Source: Closterium sp. NIES-65 (Eukaryota; Streptophyta; Zygnematophyceae; Desmidiales; Closteriaceae). From it: 64,000 nt of DNA. The first letter of the stretch is position 1; each line of letters opens with the position of its first letter. Positions 43,218 to 53,439 of the stretch are shown here, piece by piece. The position numbers and the translations under genes are program-made. The notes beneath the pieces were generated by a model. The model saw only the letters and a list, made by a program, of their open reading frames with translations. It was not told the origin of the DNA and ran no database searches. The stretch spans positions 248,001-312,000 of the forward strand of contig CANXME010002280.1 in the NCBI GenBank assembly GCA_948144175.1, read 5' to 3'.

Positions 43218-46200
43218 CAATCAAGGAAGAATAATGAGGAGACAGGACCACCCGACAAGATTAAGTATTTAGTGTTGAGCAGTTTTGAGTAGACACCACT
43301 CGACACGCTGAACTCTAGACGCACACAGAGAATATACACGCATTGATATGATGTCATTGCACATTGAGTGGAGTAGACCCCAAACACACCTGTCAAAGAT
43401 ACTGAGAAACGCCCCACAGATGTCACACACCCGGAGCTTCTGATCCGCCTGCCAGACCACACATAGAGCAAGCAGGCGAGGGAGGGAGGCGGAGAGAAGG
43501 AAGAGCAAACAGAGACAATTCTTAAGGCGCCTCAGAGGGGACATATTCGAATATGGTAAGGAATGCCCCTCGGGTGTGCGACGGAGGGAAGGGCTGGACG
43601 GGAATCGGTCAACGCCTGAACCGAGTGGAAGCGCAAACAGGGTGCGCGCAAAGGGAAGGGCATGATGATGGGATAAGGATGGAATGATGGGAGAAGGACG
43701 GAATGATTGGAGAGGCAGACTCACGATCTGAAAGCCGAGGCTTGCAATGGGGTCTGGCTTTGGAGCCATGGCGAGCTGCAAGAGAGAAGAAGAGAAAGGC
43801 AGGTAAGTAACGAAGAGGATTGGAGGATGGATGCACGAATGACTGTGCAGTGGAATGAACAGCACATCCACCCAACCCAACCCACCCAACCCACCCAACC
43901 ACCCACCCAACCCACCCAACCACCCACCCAACCCACCCAACCACCCACCCAACCCAACCCACCGAACCGACCACCCAACCCAACCAACCCAGCCAGAACT
44001 CATCCCACCACCCCACAAACCTTCTTAAGCGCATCTGCCTCCTCCATGAGCTTCTGAGCCTCGTCCACCCGCCCCTCCCAACCTAGCCGGCCAACCCAGC
44101 CACCATACCCAACCGCACTGCACCCCACTCCACCCACCTTCTTGAGAGCATCTGCCTCTTCCATGAGCTTCTGAGCCTCGTCCACCCGCCCCTCCTCTCC
44201 TGCAAATGCAAAGAGGCGGAGGAGGTGGGAGGGGGGGACAGCAGAGGGGTAAGGAGGAGACGGCGAGAGGGGAAGGGAAGGGTGGGATGCGAAAGGGTGT
44301 AGAAGGTGGGTATTGAGGGAAAGTAAGGAGACGGCGGAGGTGGGGGGGAGACAGAGGGAGGAGAGACGGAAACAGAGAAAACGGGAAGGCGATGTGAAGG
44401 GGTGTTGGGAAGTGGGTCTATACGAGGAGGGATTGCTCTGAAGCAAAATCAATTCCTGTTTTCTGAGAGCTACTCATGATTCCTGCTGCTGCTGGCCCTC
44501 ACCTTCATTACTACCTTCATGAATTGGATAAGACGCACACAGAGAGATGAAAAGTACTCACCGGCTTGCTCCGCGCGCCTTAGCTTCTCTTTGATCATCT
44601 CCTGCGTCTTGCTGTCCGGCTGGTTCAGCACACAGGTGCTGCCACCAGACCAGCAATCCACCCCTTCCACCCTTCCCACTCTTGCCGTTCTTCCCACCCT
44701 TCCCTCCCTTGAATCAGCCTACATCACTCACCGTCTTGCTCCGCCCGACGCAGCTTCTCTTCGATCATCTCTTGCGTCTTGGTGTGCGGCTGGTTCAGCA
44801 CACAGGTGCTGCCACCAGACCAGCAATCCCATCCCTTCCACCCTTCCCGCTCTTGCCATTCCTCCCACGCGTCCTTCCCCTGAATCATCCTTCATCACTC
44901 ACCGGCTTGCTCCGCGCGCCTTAGCTTCTCTTTGATCATTTCCTGCGTCTTGCTGTCCGGCTGGCTCAGCACAGGTGCTGCCACCGCCGGCCCTCCAGGG
45001 GCAGGCGGGCCGGAGAGACGATCCTTGTTGAACGCGTCGAGAATGGATGCGGCCTGAGAAAGAATCAGCAGGGAGAAGGAAAGGAGCGGATGGTTGAAAG
45101 GCAGCTGTAGATGGGAAATCACGAATGCCACCGCCAGCCCTCCAGGGGCTGGAGGGCCGGAGAGACGATCCTTGTTGAACGCGTCCAGAATGGATGCGGC
45201 CTGAGAAAGAAATAGCAAGAAGAAAGAAAGGCAGCGGAGGGGGGGAAAGGAGCTGAAGATGTGAATCAGGGCTGCTACTGCCGGCCCTCCGTCCAGGGAC
45301 AGGCAAGAATGGATGCGGCCTGACGGATTGAACAGCGGGTTTAGCAGGAAATGAAAGAAAGAAAAGGAGCGCGAAGGGGTTTGCTAGTTGAGTATGGGTG
45401 CTGCCATTGCCCCGTCCCCCATAAACGGGTAGGCCAGACAGTTGGAGGCGTCAAGAATGTATTAGAACTGAGAGCGAAACAGCAGGGTGAAGGGATGACA
45501 GACGAGAGGAGAGGGGCGGTTACGAATCGAGGGAGGGAGACCCTACATACCCAGCTGTTAAATATATGTAGGGCCTCCCTCCCTACATCCAAAAGATTGA
45601 ATTAATGAAGTGTCATTCAACCTGTTTGTGAGTCATGCGAAGGCTCTTCATCTGCTGTGTGAAGGGTGCTGTGCTCACACCTGCTTGTCTGCTCGCTCCT
45701 GCTTGAGCTTCTCCAGTTCCTCCGTGGCCCGAATCTTGTCGTCCATCCTGTTCTCCATCTCTGCAGCGGGGAAAGGAAGCATACAGGAGAAAGGGAAAAG
45801 ATAATGGAGAAACGAGAACGAGAAAGGAGAAGGACAATGGAAACGAGAAATAAAAAAAGAAAGAAACGTGAAAGAGGAGACAAGCATGATAACTTTTGTC
45901 AACTTCAGCGGCCGGAAGGAACAGCTCAATTACGTTGTACAATCTCTGGCAAAAAGAAATCGAAGAAACTATAGCATACCCAGCTGATCGACCTCTGCCA
46001 TCTTCTGATAGATCTTCTTTGTCAGCTCTATGGACTCCGGTGACTGCACAGTGAGAAACATACAAACACACCAAGTGCAGGTTAATCAGCATAAGAAGCA
46101 TTATGAGCCACATGCTACGACATGCAACCACGTGCAACCACGTGCAACCACGTGCAACCATGTGCAACCACATGCAACCACGCGTCACATGCAGACATTG

Positions 46201-47319
46201 CCAAACGGAAGTACAAAATATGAGGAGACAAGCAATAGCATCAGTAACTTCCGACACAGCGTTCAATGTTGCTAACATCTATTTGAGCCGTCTAAAATGT
46301 TCGTCCGAACCAGATATTCACAAACTCCCTCTCCCTCTCCCTCTCCCTGTCACTCTCCTCTCCCCTCAGAACCAACATCGGCTTACAGCAATGACTTCAG
46401 ACACTTTTCACAGGGTTCAGCGCAGCTCTCACCCGCTCCCTCCCCCGTTGAATAACCCTCCCCCTCTCGCTTTCCCTCCCCTTCTCCCCTTCCCTCTCCC
46501 TCTTTCCATCAGCTCACATCAGTGACTTCGGACACTTTAACGGCGTTCAGCGCAGCCGCGCCCTCCTCGTCCTCCAGGCGCTTGAACGACCGTTGGATCT
46601 TGCGATCGCACTCCACGATCAGCTTCTCCAGAATGCCCTCCAGCTCTCGCTCGTAGTCCACCAGACCCTTCGCCTTCGCTTCTTCGTATCTGTACGCGTT
46701 AATAGCACAAGAAAATTCAAGGGTTTTGAATAAACCATTAAACGAACGCCAAAATGCTCTCGTGCAGTTATCGTGCTCAGAACCTGGCTCGGATTGAATG
46801 AAACTGCTTTGATGGCTCAACTACAAAATAGAATCCAAGGCAAAACACTTTCATGATGTATGACATGAAGACAATTACTTACTCTTTTCGCAGGCGGAGT
46901 GAATGCTCCCTGGAGCAGGGTCCAAGATCCATTTTCTGGAAAACGAAAAACGAAAGAAAAAGAAAGGTAAAAGATGGAAGCGATATGAATGCGGAACTAA
47001 GGTAAGAAACAAAACCTGTAAGGTTGGACAAAATTTGCAGAAGTATACAAAAGAAAAACGATTAACTCGACGGAAACAGATCGAGCGGAAACAGCCCAAA
47101 CAGGAACGTGCGGCGCAATTCCAGGTCGTAATAGTCTTACGTTCTTCAAATAGCGGATGACTATTAACTAACCGTTAACGTAAACAGATCGTGCGGACAG
47201 AGGCCACACAGGAACGCGCGACAAACATCCCGGTCGTAGTAATTCTTGTTCGTCTCCTCCACGTCGCCGTTCCTGTTGGCCCCCATCAGCGCGTCGAGCT
47301 GCTTCCGTATCGCGTCCAT
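35968..47319 (-). CDS. LUC7L: LUC7-like U1 snRNP-associated splicing factor (13 exons)
   Basis: Exons (minus): 47173-47319, 46883-46935, 46518-46689, 45980-46043, 45681-45760, 44903-45053, 44138-44199, 43725-43775, 43390-43448, 37631-37712, 37296-37324, 36576-36908, 35968-36031; 1347 nt, 448 aa, all phases agree. LUC7 proteins stabilise U1 snRNP at 5' splice sites. Zinc finger 1 is C33, C41, C56, H60 ([22 protein letters not shown]). A coiled helical region follows ([28 protein letters not shown]). Zinc finger 2 is C268, C271, H287, H293 ([25 protein letters not shown]). The tail is Arg/Asp- then Arg/Ser-rich, ending [12 protein letters not shown]. Similar to Arabidopsis LUC7-related proteins. 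Intron 9 is 5.7 kb and hosts a retroelement. Exon 11 is a 29-nt microexon. About 175 nt before exon 12 lack AG. Confidence 0.95.
36055..36190. repeat. (GGGGAT)n and (GGGCAT)n hexanucleotide arrays
   Basis: About 11 copies of each, contiguous, in the last LUC7 intron just upstream (in transcript sense) of the terminal RS exon. On the transcript they read as pyrimidine-rich (ATCCCC)n and (ATGCCC)n. Confidence 0.9.
36361..36578 (-). repeat. 20-bp minisatellite in which every unit is a 5' splice site
   Basis: Ten full units of GTATCAACCAGCTCACCTGT (36361-36560) plus a partial unit abut exon 12 of LUC7. On the transcript strand each unit reads GTGAGCTGGTTGATACACAG, so every 20 nt there is a CAG|GTGAGC donor identical to the genuine exon-12 donor at 36575. 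The two distal units read CAG|GCGAGC. Confidence 0.95.
37745..37858. repeat. (GA)n microsatellite at the 5' side of the non-LTR element
   Basis: Nearly pure GA run of about 110 bp, interrupted by single G and A changes, ending at the promoter-like repeats of the retroelement. Confidence 0.95.
37878..38083 (+). promoter_or_regulatory. two tandem 90-bp promoter-like monomers with TATATAA
   Basis: Copies at 37878-37966 and 37994-38083 are almost identical (GCCTCTGTCCCTTGTCTCC ... TTTTTCGTAGGCG) and each carries TATATAA (37900-37906, 38017-38023). A short GA run separates them. Tandem 5' monomers with promoter activity are known from other non-LTR elements; promoter function is inferred. Confidence 0.6.
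38243..39508 (-). CDS. divergent Pro/Ala-rich ORF of the non-LTR element, one in-frame TAG
   Basis: Minus-strand frame from [12 protein letters not shown] (39508) to 38243, about 420 codons, with a single TAG at 39011-39013. The first part is Ala/Pro-rich, with a basic [10 protein letters not shown] patch before the stop. The second part has helical segments ([56 protein letters not shown]). It looks more protein-like than the plus-strand 322-codon ORF over the same DNA, but high GC content can create antisense ORFs. Possible nucleic-acid-binding ORF1 transcribed divergently; function not recognised. Confidence 0.4.
39605..42439 (+). pseudogene. reverse transcriptase ORF of the non-LTR element
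   Basis: The frame from [12 protein letters not shown] (39605) runs to 42439 with one in-frame TAG at 39818-39820. A Gln/Pro-rich region precedes the RT. RT motifs are [45 protein letters not shown] (first catalytic Asp), [14 protein letters not shown] and the catalytic YADD at 41333-41344. A thumb-like region and a Cys/His stretch ([22 protein letters not shown]) follow. The frame is then lost at a run of ten G (42404-42413), immediately before the nuclease-like domain. Only one copy is available, so an indel in the G run or a sequencing error cannot be told apart. Confidence 0.85.
42415..43007 (+). pseudogene. restriction-like endonuclease domain of the non-LTR element
   Basis: Continues the RT polypeptide in another frame after the G run. 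[19 protein letters not shown] leads to an acidic/basic core [22 protein letters not shown], an arrangement typical of the C-terminal restriction-like (PD-(D/E)XK) nuclease of RLE-type non-LTR elements, followed by a helical region. The expected first Asp appears as Glu (KKAELAL), so activity is uncertain. Stop at 43005-43007; a 125-bp tail precedes (GA)n. Confidence 0.55.
43133..43214. repeat. (GA)n microsatellite at the 3' end of the non-LTR element
   Basis: Pure GA run of about 80 bp starting after GGGCCATTT. It is either the element's 3' tail or the downstream part of its target. Confidence 0.95.
43868..43994. repeat. CCCAACCCAC-type minisatellite
   Basis: About 125 bp of CCCAA/CCCAC words in the LUC7 intron upstream of exon 8. 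It reads GGGTTGGGTGG on the transcript and could form G-rich secondary structure. Confidence 0.9.
44022..45480 (-). repeat. ghost exon fragments of LUC7 exons 6 and 7
   Basis: Exon 7 (44138-44199) has a downstream ghost 44022-44080 ([19 protein letters not shown]) with a donor. Exon 6 (44903-45053) has downstream 3'-part ghosts at 44720-44802 and 44555-44640 ([19 protein letters not shown] donors). Upstream 5'-part ghosts at 45122-45200 ([20 protein letters not shown] with acceptor), 45262-45322 and about 45405-45470 are progressively more degraded. Confidence 0.88.
46121..46430 (-). repeat. ghosts of LUC7 exon 3 and a 10-bp CGTGCAACCA array
   Basis: 46121-46180 is six copies of a 10-bp unit containing CACGTG palindromes. 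46230-46260 ([10 protein letters not shown], donor lost) and 46385-46430 (AALN-VK-SVS, GTAAGC donor) repeat the 3' end of exon 3, downstream of it in the transcript. Confidence 0.75.
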
Positions 47320-47786
47320 CGCGACGCGGTGCTTGTACGCACGCGACTCTCAAAATCAGCCGACGAATCGGGAAACTGGATCTTTTGTGAGCGGTATAAG
47401 AGACTGCGATGCTCGGGCCTCTCACACCCGCAGCGAGGAGGACTAGAAGAGGAAACTAACGGGGATACTCAACTCCCCTTGACCCTCTCCACAGTTAGCA
47501 GCTCTGGTCTGGTTAGCTTTGCTGTAGATATCTCTATTCCCTGAAAACTAGGTCGGACTCAGAACCAAAAGACCTTCCAGAAGATTGCAGCAAGAACTCA
47601 AGATCCCTGCTGGACTCGATATAAGCGCAAGTTGCGTGTGCCGTCTGACGAAATTGACACATCAGCAATGGTTCACTTGACGTACCGATAAGTTCCCTTC
47701 GGTGGTTGGTCATGACAAATATGAGCATGAATCATAAATTTTAGATTATCAAGATTATTGTACACTTATGATAGGAAACGAGCTTT
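47320..47786. other. intergenic region between SPP and LUC7
   Basis: 467 bp between the SPP stop and the LUC7 start codon on the same strand. It must hold the SPP 3' end and the LUC7 promoter/5' UTR. I see no clear TATA box and no further ORF worth reporting. Confidence 0.5.
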
Positions 47787-50700
47787 TTAATCAGCCTTTC
47801 CAGACTTCTCTGTGGACGGGGCTGGTGTGGTTAATGGCTTCTCTCCATCCTTCTTAGTCGCCTCACCGTCATGCTCACCATCCTTATCGTCACCATCCCC
47901 AGACTCATCATAAGCCAATAGCTGCTCACACGAAACGGTACTGAGTTAAACATCACCATTTTCTGTTCCAGGTAGGAAAAAAAAAACGAAAACTTATAGC
48001 GCAAGAACAAGGATGATAGTCAAACCATACCTCCTTGAGTTCTCCTCGGATTGCTCCGTGTACACCTAGAAAACCCATCACGCCGGGAACAATATAAAGC
48101 AGGGCAGGCTGCACACACAGAGAGCATCCGCATGAAACGCACAAGAAACACAGGACAGGATGCAGAAACCGAACTTCCAGCCTTTCTATGATAACGAAGG
48201 GTGAGTTAACTTTAGCATGCTTATGCACATACCTGGGCAGCTTGAAAGTAGTTCATTACGAAGATGGTGGTAATGATGCCAGCCATGTAACCGGCAAACG
48301 TGGAGACAAAGTAACGCGGCCCAGTGCCTCTAGAGACATCGAACCTTAGAGCGAGTGCCACAAAGATGCCTGCAGTGGGAAGTGTGGGTGCAGAGAGGGG
48401 TGAGGGGTGCACAGATAGGTGGTAAACAGTTAGTGAAACACAGAGAGAAGTGAAAACTTATCCTGAGAATCCTCAAGGAAGAATGCAGTAGGAAGAATGC
48501 AGTAGGAAGAATGCAGTAGGAAGAATGCAGTAGGACGAATGCAGTAGGAAGAATGCAGTAGGAAGAATGCAGTAGGAAGAATGCAGTAGGAAGAATGCAG
48601 TAGGAAGAATGCAGTAGGACGAATGCAGTAGGAAGAATGCAGTAGGGAGAATGCAGTAGGAAGAATGCAGTAGGAAGAATGCAGTAGGAAGAATGCAGTA
48701 GGAAGAATGCAGTAGGAAGAATGCATTAGGAAGTAGTGGACAACAACAAGGATCATGTCGTCCTCACCAGAATACAACAACTTTAACAATGATACGGCAC
48801 ATTCCATAGAGATCCTGTACAACGGAACATCAAAAGTGCCAGGTGGCAGCAGGAGCTGCAGGTGACAGAAGGAGCAGCGGTAGCTAGCATACCAGGGATA
48901 ACAATGTCGCCCAGACCCAACAAGGAGAAAGGCCTTGCGAGGTCACCAGTTGGAAACAGCAGCTGCAGTGGTTTGGAGAAAAGGTGAAGGAGTTGAGGCA
49001 TGAGTGTAAGAATGTGTTAAGGAGCGTGTGAAGGGCACTACAGGAGGCAAACTGGAAAAAAAAAAAAAAAAACAGTAAGGTGGATGCACACCTTGATGCA
49101 TGCGAGGGGTGCATGCGAGGGTTGCATGCAAGGGGTGCACGGGTGCATGCAAGGGGTGCATGCAAGAGTTGCATGCAATGGCTGCATGCAAGGGTACATG
49201 CGATGGCTGCATGCGAGGGGTGCATGTGAGGGGTGCATGCGAGGGGTGCATGCGAGGGGTGCATGCGAGGGGTGCATGCGAGGGGTGCATCATACATGCG
49301 AGGGTTGCATGAAATTGTCGCATGCGATGGCTGGATGCGAGGGGTGCATGGTTGCTCGTTACGATGATTACCTTGCAGCTCATATGCTTGTTAGTTACTC
49401 GTGCATACCTTGATGGGTGCGTCAAATGACTTGGCGACAGAAACCATAACTGGCGTGAAGAAGACCCAGAAGATATCGTAGAAGAAAAGACCAGTCTGGG
49501 GGAGGGGAGAATGAGGGGGCACGTGGGGGGGAACGGGAGGGTGTGGTGGGGGGGGGAACGGGAGGGTGTGGTGGGGGGGGGAACGGATGGGTGGGAGGAG
49601 GCAGGATTTGACCACAATGTAGCAGACCATAACCGGAGTGAAGAAGACCCAGAAGATGTCGTAGAAGAAAAGACCAGTCTGGTTGGGGGGAGAACGAGGT
49701 ACAGGGTGGGCCAGGTGGAGAGGGTAAGGGGAAAGGGATGGGCAGGAGGAGGTGAGATTTGGGCGCAGGGGAAACGATCAGAGCAGATTATAGGGGGAGT
49801 GAGCAGGTTCCAGAAGATATGATAGAAGAAATGAGCAGTCTGGTTGGGAGGAAGAATGAAGGGGTGGGTGGGGCGGGTGGGGGGATTGGGAACGGTGAGG
49901 GGGGAGGAAACAACGACAGAGGCCATGCGTGGAGAAGACCCAGAAAATGTTGTAGAAGAAAAAGGCCAGCCTGGTCAGTGAGAAAAATGAAGGGGCCGGT
50001 AGGAGTCAAGCGTGGAGGGTGGGGGTGAAGGGATGGGCGGAAGGAGGTGAGATTCGGGCGCAGAGGAAACGGACACGACCATAGCAAAACCACGCCCACG
50101 AATTAGGCTTTAATCATTGACTGGTTCCCCAACCCAACCTCACCAGCAGAATGGCACCGATCTTGAATGAAGGAGCCAAGGGAGAGCAAATTTATGCCCT
50201 GCAGGTCAGTGGTGTACCTGGAAACCTGTGGGCTTGGAATCACCGAACCACCCACCAACCAGGCTTGAAAATGAACCCACCTTTCCACCTCACCAGCAGA
50301 ATATTCCGATTTTGAAGGAGCCGAGTGAGAGCATTTCGATGCCGTGCAGACGTTTGGTGGACATGAGAAGCCGTGTTGACTGAAACCACCAAACATCCCA
50401 CTGTACAAGCTTAGACCATTGATCCCACACCCCGGACCTCACCAGCAGAATGGCGCCAATGTTGAAGGAGCCGAAGGAGAGTGAGCATCTCGATGCCCTG
50501 CAGACCTTTGGTGGACTTTGGAACTTGTGGGCTAGGTTTGACCCAACACGCCCAACTTACCAGGAACGCCCAGCCTGTAGCCTGAGCGGTGCGCATAGTC
50601 TCACCAGCAGCACATGGCCTCACCAGCAGGATTGCTCCAATCTTAAAAGAGCCGAGGGAGAGCATCTCAATCCTTGCAGGGAGAAGGCGAGGCATTGAAA

Positions 50701-52853
50701 CCACCCAGCAACTAGTGACCCCAGAGCCTAACCTCACCAGCAGGATAGCACCGATCTTGAAGGAGCCGAGGGAGAGCATCTCAATTCCTTGCAGGGAGAA
50801 CGCGAGGCCGAGGGCGTTGTTGGCGAACCAGTGCTTGCGCGTGACGTACCACACGCAGAACGCCGAGCTTGGAATGCCCGCCACCACCTGCGCCATCGTC
50901 AGCTCTATCTCGAAATCTGGGCATGAATAGAGGTAGGGAGAGAGACGGGCGGAGGGAGAGAGAGATGGGGTGGGAGGGAGGGACGTGGTAGAGAGGAAGA
51001 GTGAAGGATCTAAATTCATCCCAAAGCAGGATTGGTTGAGAATGGCCAGCCATCGCCTGAGAGGTCCGGATCAGAGTAAAACCTTAGTTTACTTAAAAGC
51101 CGAAGCCTAAGCTATTTTCAGCTCTATTTCAACATCTGGGGACGACGGTAGGCCAAGGTGATTATTTGGCTGGCACAGCCAAAAACCGCAATTCTTCTGC
51201 AAGCCTTTTGGTGATTTGGTGCTGTATGTTCAGCTGCCAGAATGTGTACAGGCAATGATCGCAAACGAGAAGAAATAAACCGACGAATACCTTTAAAGTA
51301 GGGTGCTTTCCAGTAGAAAATATCCTCGTTCCACTTCGCAGGAACAAATCGCGACACAAGGGGAAGAATTGTGGCCCTGCCAAGAGAAAAGTTGGGGGGT
51401 TGCGTAAAGCAGGCAAATTCTGAAAAACTCGAGAGTGAAATGGCAGACTGGTGGAAGTGTGTGCAAGCACAGTAGGCACTGGGCAGGAATGCACACAAAA
51501 CCCAAGGCAAAAACGTAAATGAGAGGAACTACAAAAAGGTGAATCTGATCCCAGACGAGACGAATATGTGTTTTCACACTGCGAAATTTGAGGTTTCACA
51601 GAGCCAGTAGGTGTGTTGGGTGGTTTACCCGATGGCCATGACACCCAGGAAGACGAAGTAGGCGCTGAGCAGAATGTTGACCAGGTCCTTGAGAGGAACT
51701 TGAGAAGTGAAACGTATTGTCAACGCCAAAATCCCCCCCTCCCTTCTCCCCACCCCCCTCCGCCATTTTCCTCTCCCCTCTTCCCCCTCACCGCACGCCA
51801 GTCGACAATGGCTTACCCGATGGCCATGACTCCCAGGAAGACGAAGTAGGCGCTGAGCACCATGTTGACGAGGTCCTTGGGGAGGAACTTGAAGAGCAGG
51901 AAGAGCGAGAAGAGCACGCAGCTGCCGATGATGGGGAACCGCATGGCGTGCTCCTTCGACATCGTTTCCTGCACGGATAGCGCAAGAAGGGGGAAGAGAA
52001 GGAGCAGCAGGGGAGAGAAGAGGGGGAGAAGGGATGTGAGGGAAATGGGAAGGGTGATAACGGCTCATGGTGGGAATCGCCATGGCGTGCTCCTTTGACA
52101 TCGTCGCCTGCACGGATCGAAGCGGAAAGGTGGAATACTTAGAAGTGAATTCCAAGTGATCTCGTGTCTATGATAGAGAATGAGGAAGAGAACGACGGGG
52201 GTAGTAGGGATATCAGACGGTGGTGAGGACATGCGAAATGAGGTAATTCCTAGTTTTTTTTCAGATTAGACAATAAAAAAAAGACCAGCAATCAAGGCTG
52301 GCGATGCTAGTCGTAACGAGAGTATACGCTTTGGGATGAATTTAGAGCCGCAAGACTCAAATGGTCTACTCACAGCTGGAGCGGCCGGCTTGACGGATCG
52401 GTAACAGCCAGCGAATACGGTTAGCGAAGCCATGGCGACAACATTGAAGTTGGGGTTGATTTTCACGAAGAGCGGAGCCACGGATAGACCTGTCAACGTC
52501 AGATTGACGTTAGAATGGACAGGGAAAAAGGGGATACCGAATATATACTGAGCTGCTGTTCAGCTTAACACAGTCACAGAAACTTAAAGGTCAAGCAACT
52601 GAAATTTCGTGAACAGTTGAAGATGGGACTCGAATGGAAGTACGGATCCAGAATGTGTGTTAATACTAATTGCATGAAGAATGGACGTGATTAAACAATG
52701 GGCAATTTTTCGGATCTCGGACGGATTGACTTGTGAAAATCATTTAGACAAGGATGTCAAGTAAATTTGCACGGAAACGCACGAAAGACGGCAGGCATCA
52801 CACAAGATCCTACCAGCTAACAAAACGTTCGATATAATTTCCGCCTTCCCCAT
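47787..52853 (-). CDS. SPP: signal peptide peptidase, intramembrane aspartyl protease (10 exons)
   Basis: Exons (minus): 52814-52853, 52374-52489, 51817-51968, 51291-51376, 50738-50916, 49409-49495, 48893-48962, 48233-48369, 48031-48108, 47787-47921; 1080 nt, 359 aa, all phases agree. SPP is a multipass ER protease that cleaves signal-peptide remnants within the membrane. Catalytic motifs are YD (Y197-D198 in GLFFYDIFWVFFTPVMV) and GLGD (236-239 in SLLGLGDIVIPG), with PAL at 290-292 (QPALLYIVPG). The order and spacing match Arabidopsis SPP (about 344 aa). The start MGKAEIISNVLLAGLSVAPL fits a first membrane segment. The C-terminus is acidic/Lys-rich and cytosolic in this family. Minisatellites and ghost exons fill the introns without touching the exons. 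Confidence 0.96.
48477..48738. repeat. 14-bp minisatellite GAATGCAGTAGGAA, ~19 copies
   Basis: Near-perfect head-to-tail array in the SPP intron between exons 7 and 8, with a few G/C-substituted units (GGACGAATGC). Confidence 0.95.
49084..49355. repeat. GGTGCATGCGAGG minisatellite, ~19 degenerate units
   Basis: 13-15 bp units with GCATGC palindromes in the SPP intron between exons 6 and 7. Preceded by an A-run at 49053-49070. Confidence 0.92.
49620..52112 (-). repeat. ghost exon fragments of SPP exons 3, 5 and 6
   Basis: Exon 6 has three upstream ghosts (about 49620-49682, 49785-49845, 49925-49985), each beginning after a CAG acceptor (FFYDIFWVFFTPVMV in the first). Exon 5 has four downstream 3'-part ghosts (about 50145-50215, 50290-50345, 50440-50510, 50590-50662), each ending GCTG|GTGAGG as the true exon does, and a 5' stub at 51117-51134 with its acceptor. 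Exon 3 has an upstream 5' ghost (52085-52112, MSKEHAM) and a downstream 3' ghost (51640-51692, DLVNILLSAYFVFLGVMAIG) with donor. Confidence 0.9.
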
Positions 52854-53439
52854 GATGGCGAGCCCTTCTTAATCGCCTTCCAGCAACGTCTATTGAAGGA
52901 CTCAAATAAGTAGAGGACCAACTAATTTCGCCCGAAGACCAAGCTGCAATTCAAGGTCTGATGTTGATCTGGCCGGAGCAGAACCATACAGCCTTCAGAA
53001 GCCGAAGTGGCTTCGTAGTTATCGAGATCAAGCCACCTACAAGAAAATATCTCGAGAATTGCTGATTTTTGGTACAGATCGTTTGGCTACGATTTGATCA
53101 TCGTTCTGTGCGGTGCAAGTATATGCGGTGCGATTTGATCATCATCGTTCAGCTCAATTAGGGAGCGCTCTGAACCGAACGATTATGCGAACGCGTTCGC
53201 CAAAGTGCATCAGTCAGGAATGAATCAGGGATGGCCAGCGAGAAAGCAGTTGAACTGAAGTGTTCGTTGTCGATAAGCTCTAGGTCGAGCCTCGAGCCTG
53301 ATTGAATTGACAAATGATATAATTTCCGGTGAAACCTGAAGTAAACTTTGTACACAACACACTACCATCATATATACCTTCTCACTTGTGTACATAGGCT
53401 ATCAAACACTGCCATGCCATTACTAGCAATATTCCCATT
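52854..53439. other. intergenic region between PRI2 and SPP
   Basis: No gene seen. An imperfect direct repeat of CGATTTGATCATC and GCGGTGC words lies at 53088-53155. The SPP promoter and PRI2 3' UTR must be here. Confidence 0.5.

Noticed and set aside
43868..43994. possible interstitial telomere repeat (CCCAACCC words)
   Set aside because: No regular TTTAGGG or TTAGGG unit; irregular CCCAA/CCCAC minisatellite.
48430..49926. minus-strand ORFs rich in HSSYCILPTAFF or HPSHAPLACTPR repeats
   Set aside because: Direct translations of the 14-bp and 13-15-bp minisatellites inside SPP introns.
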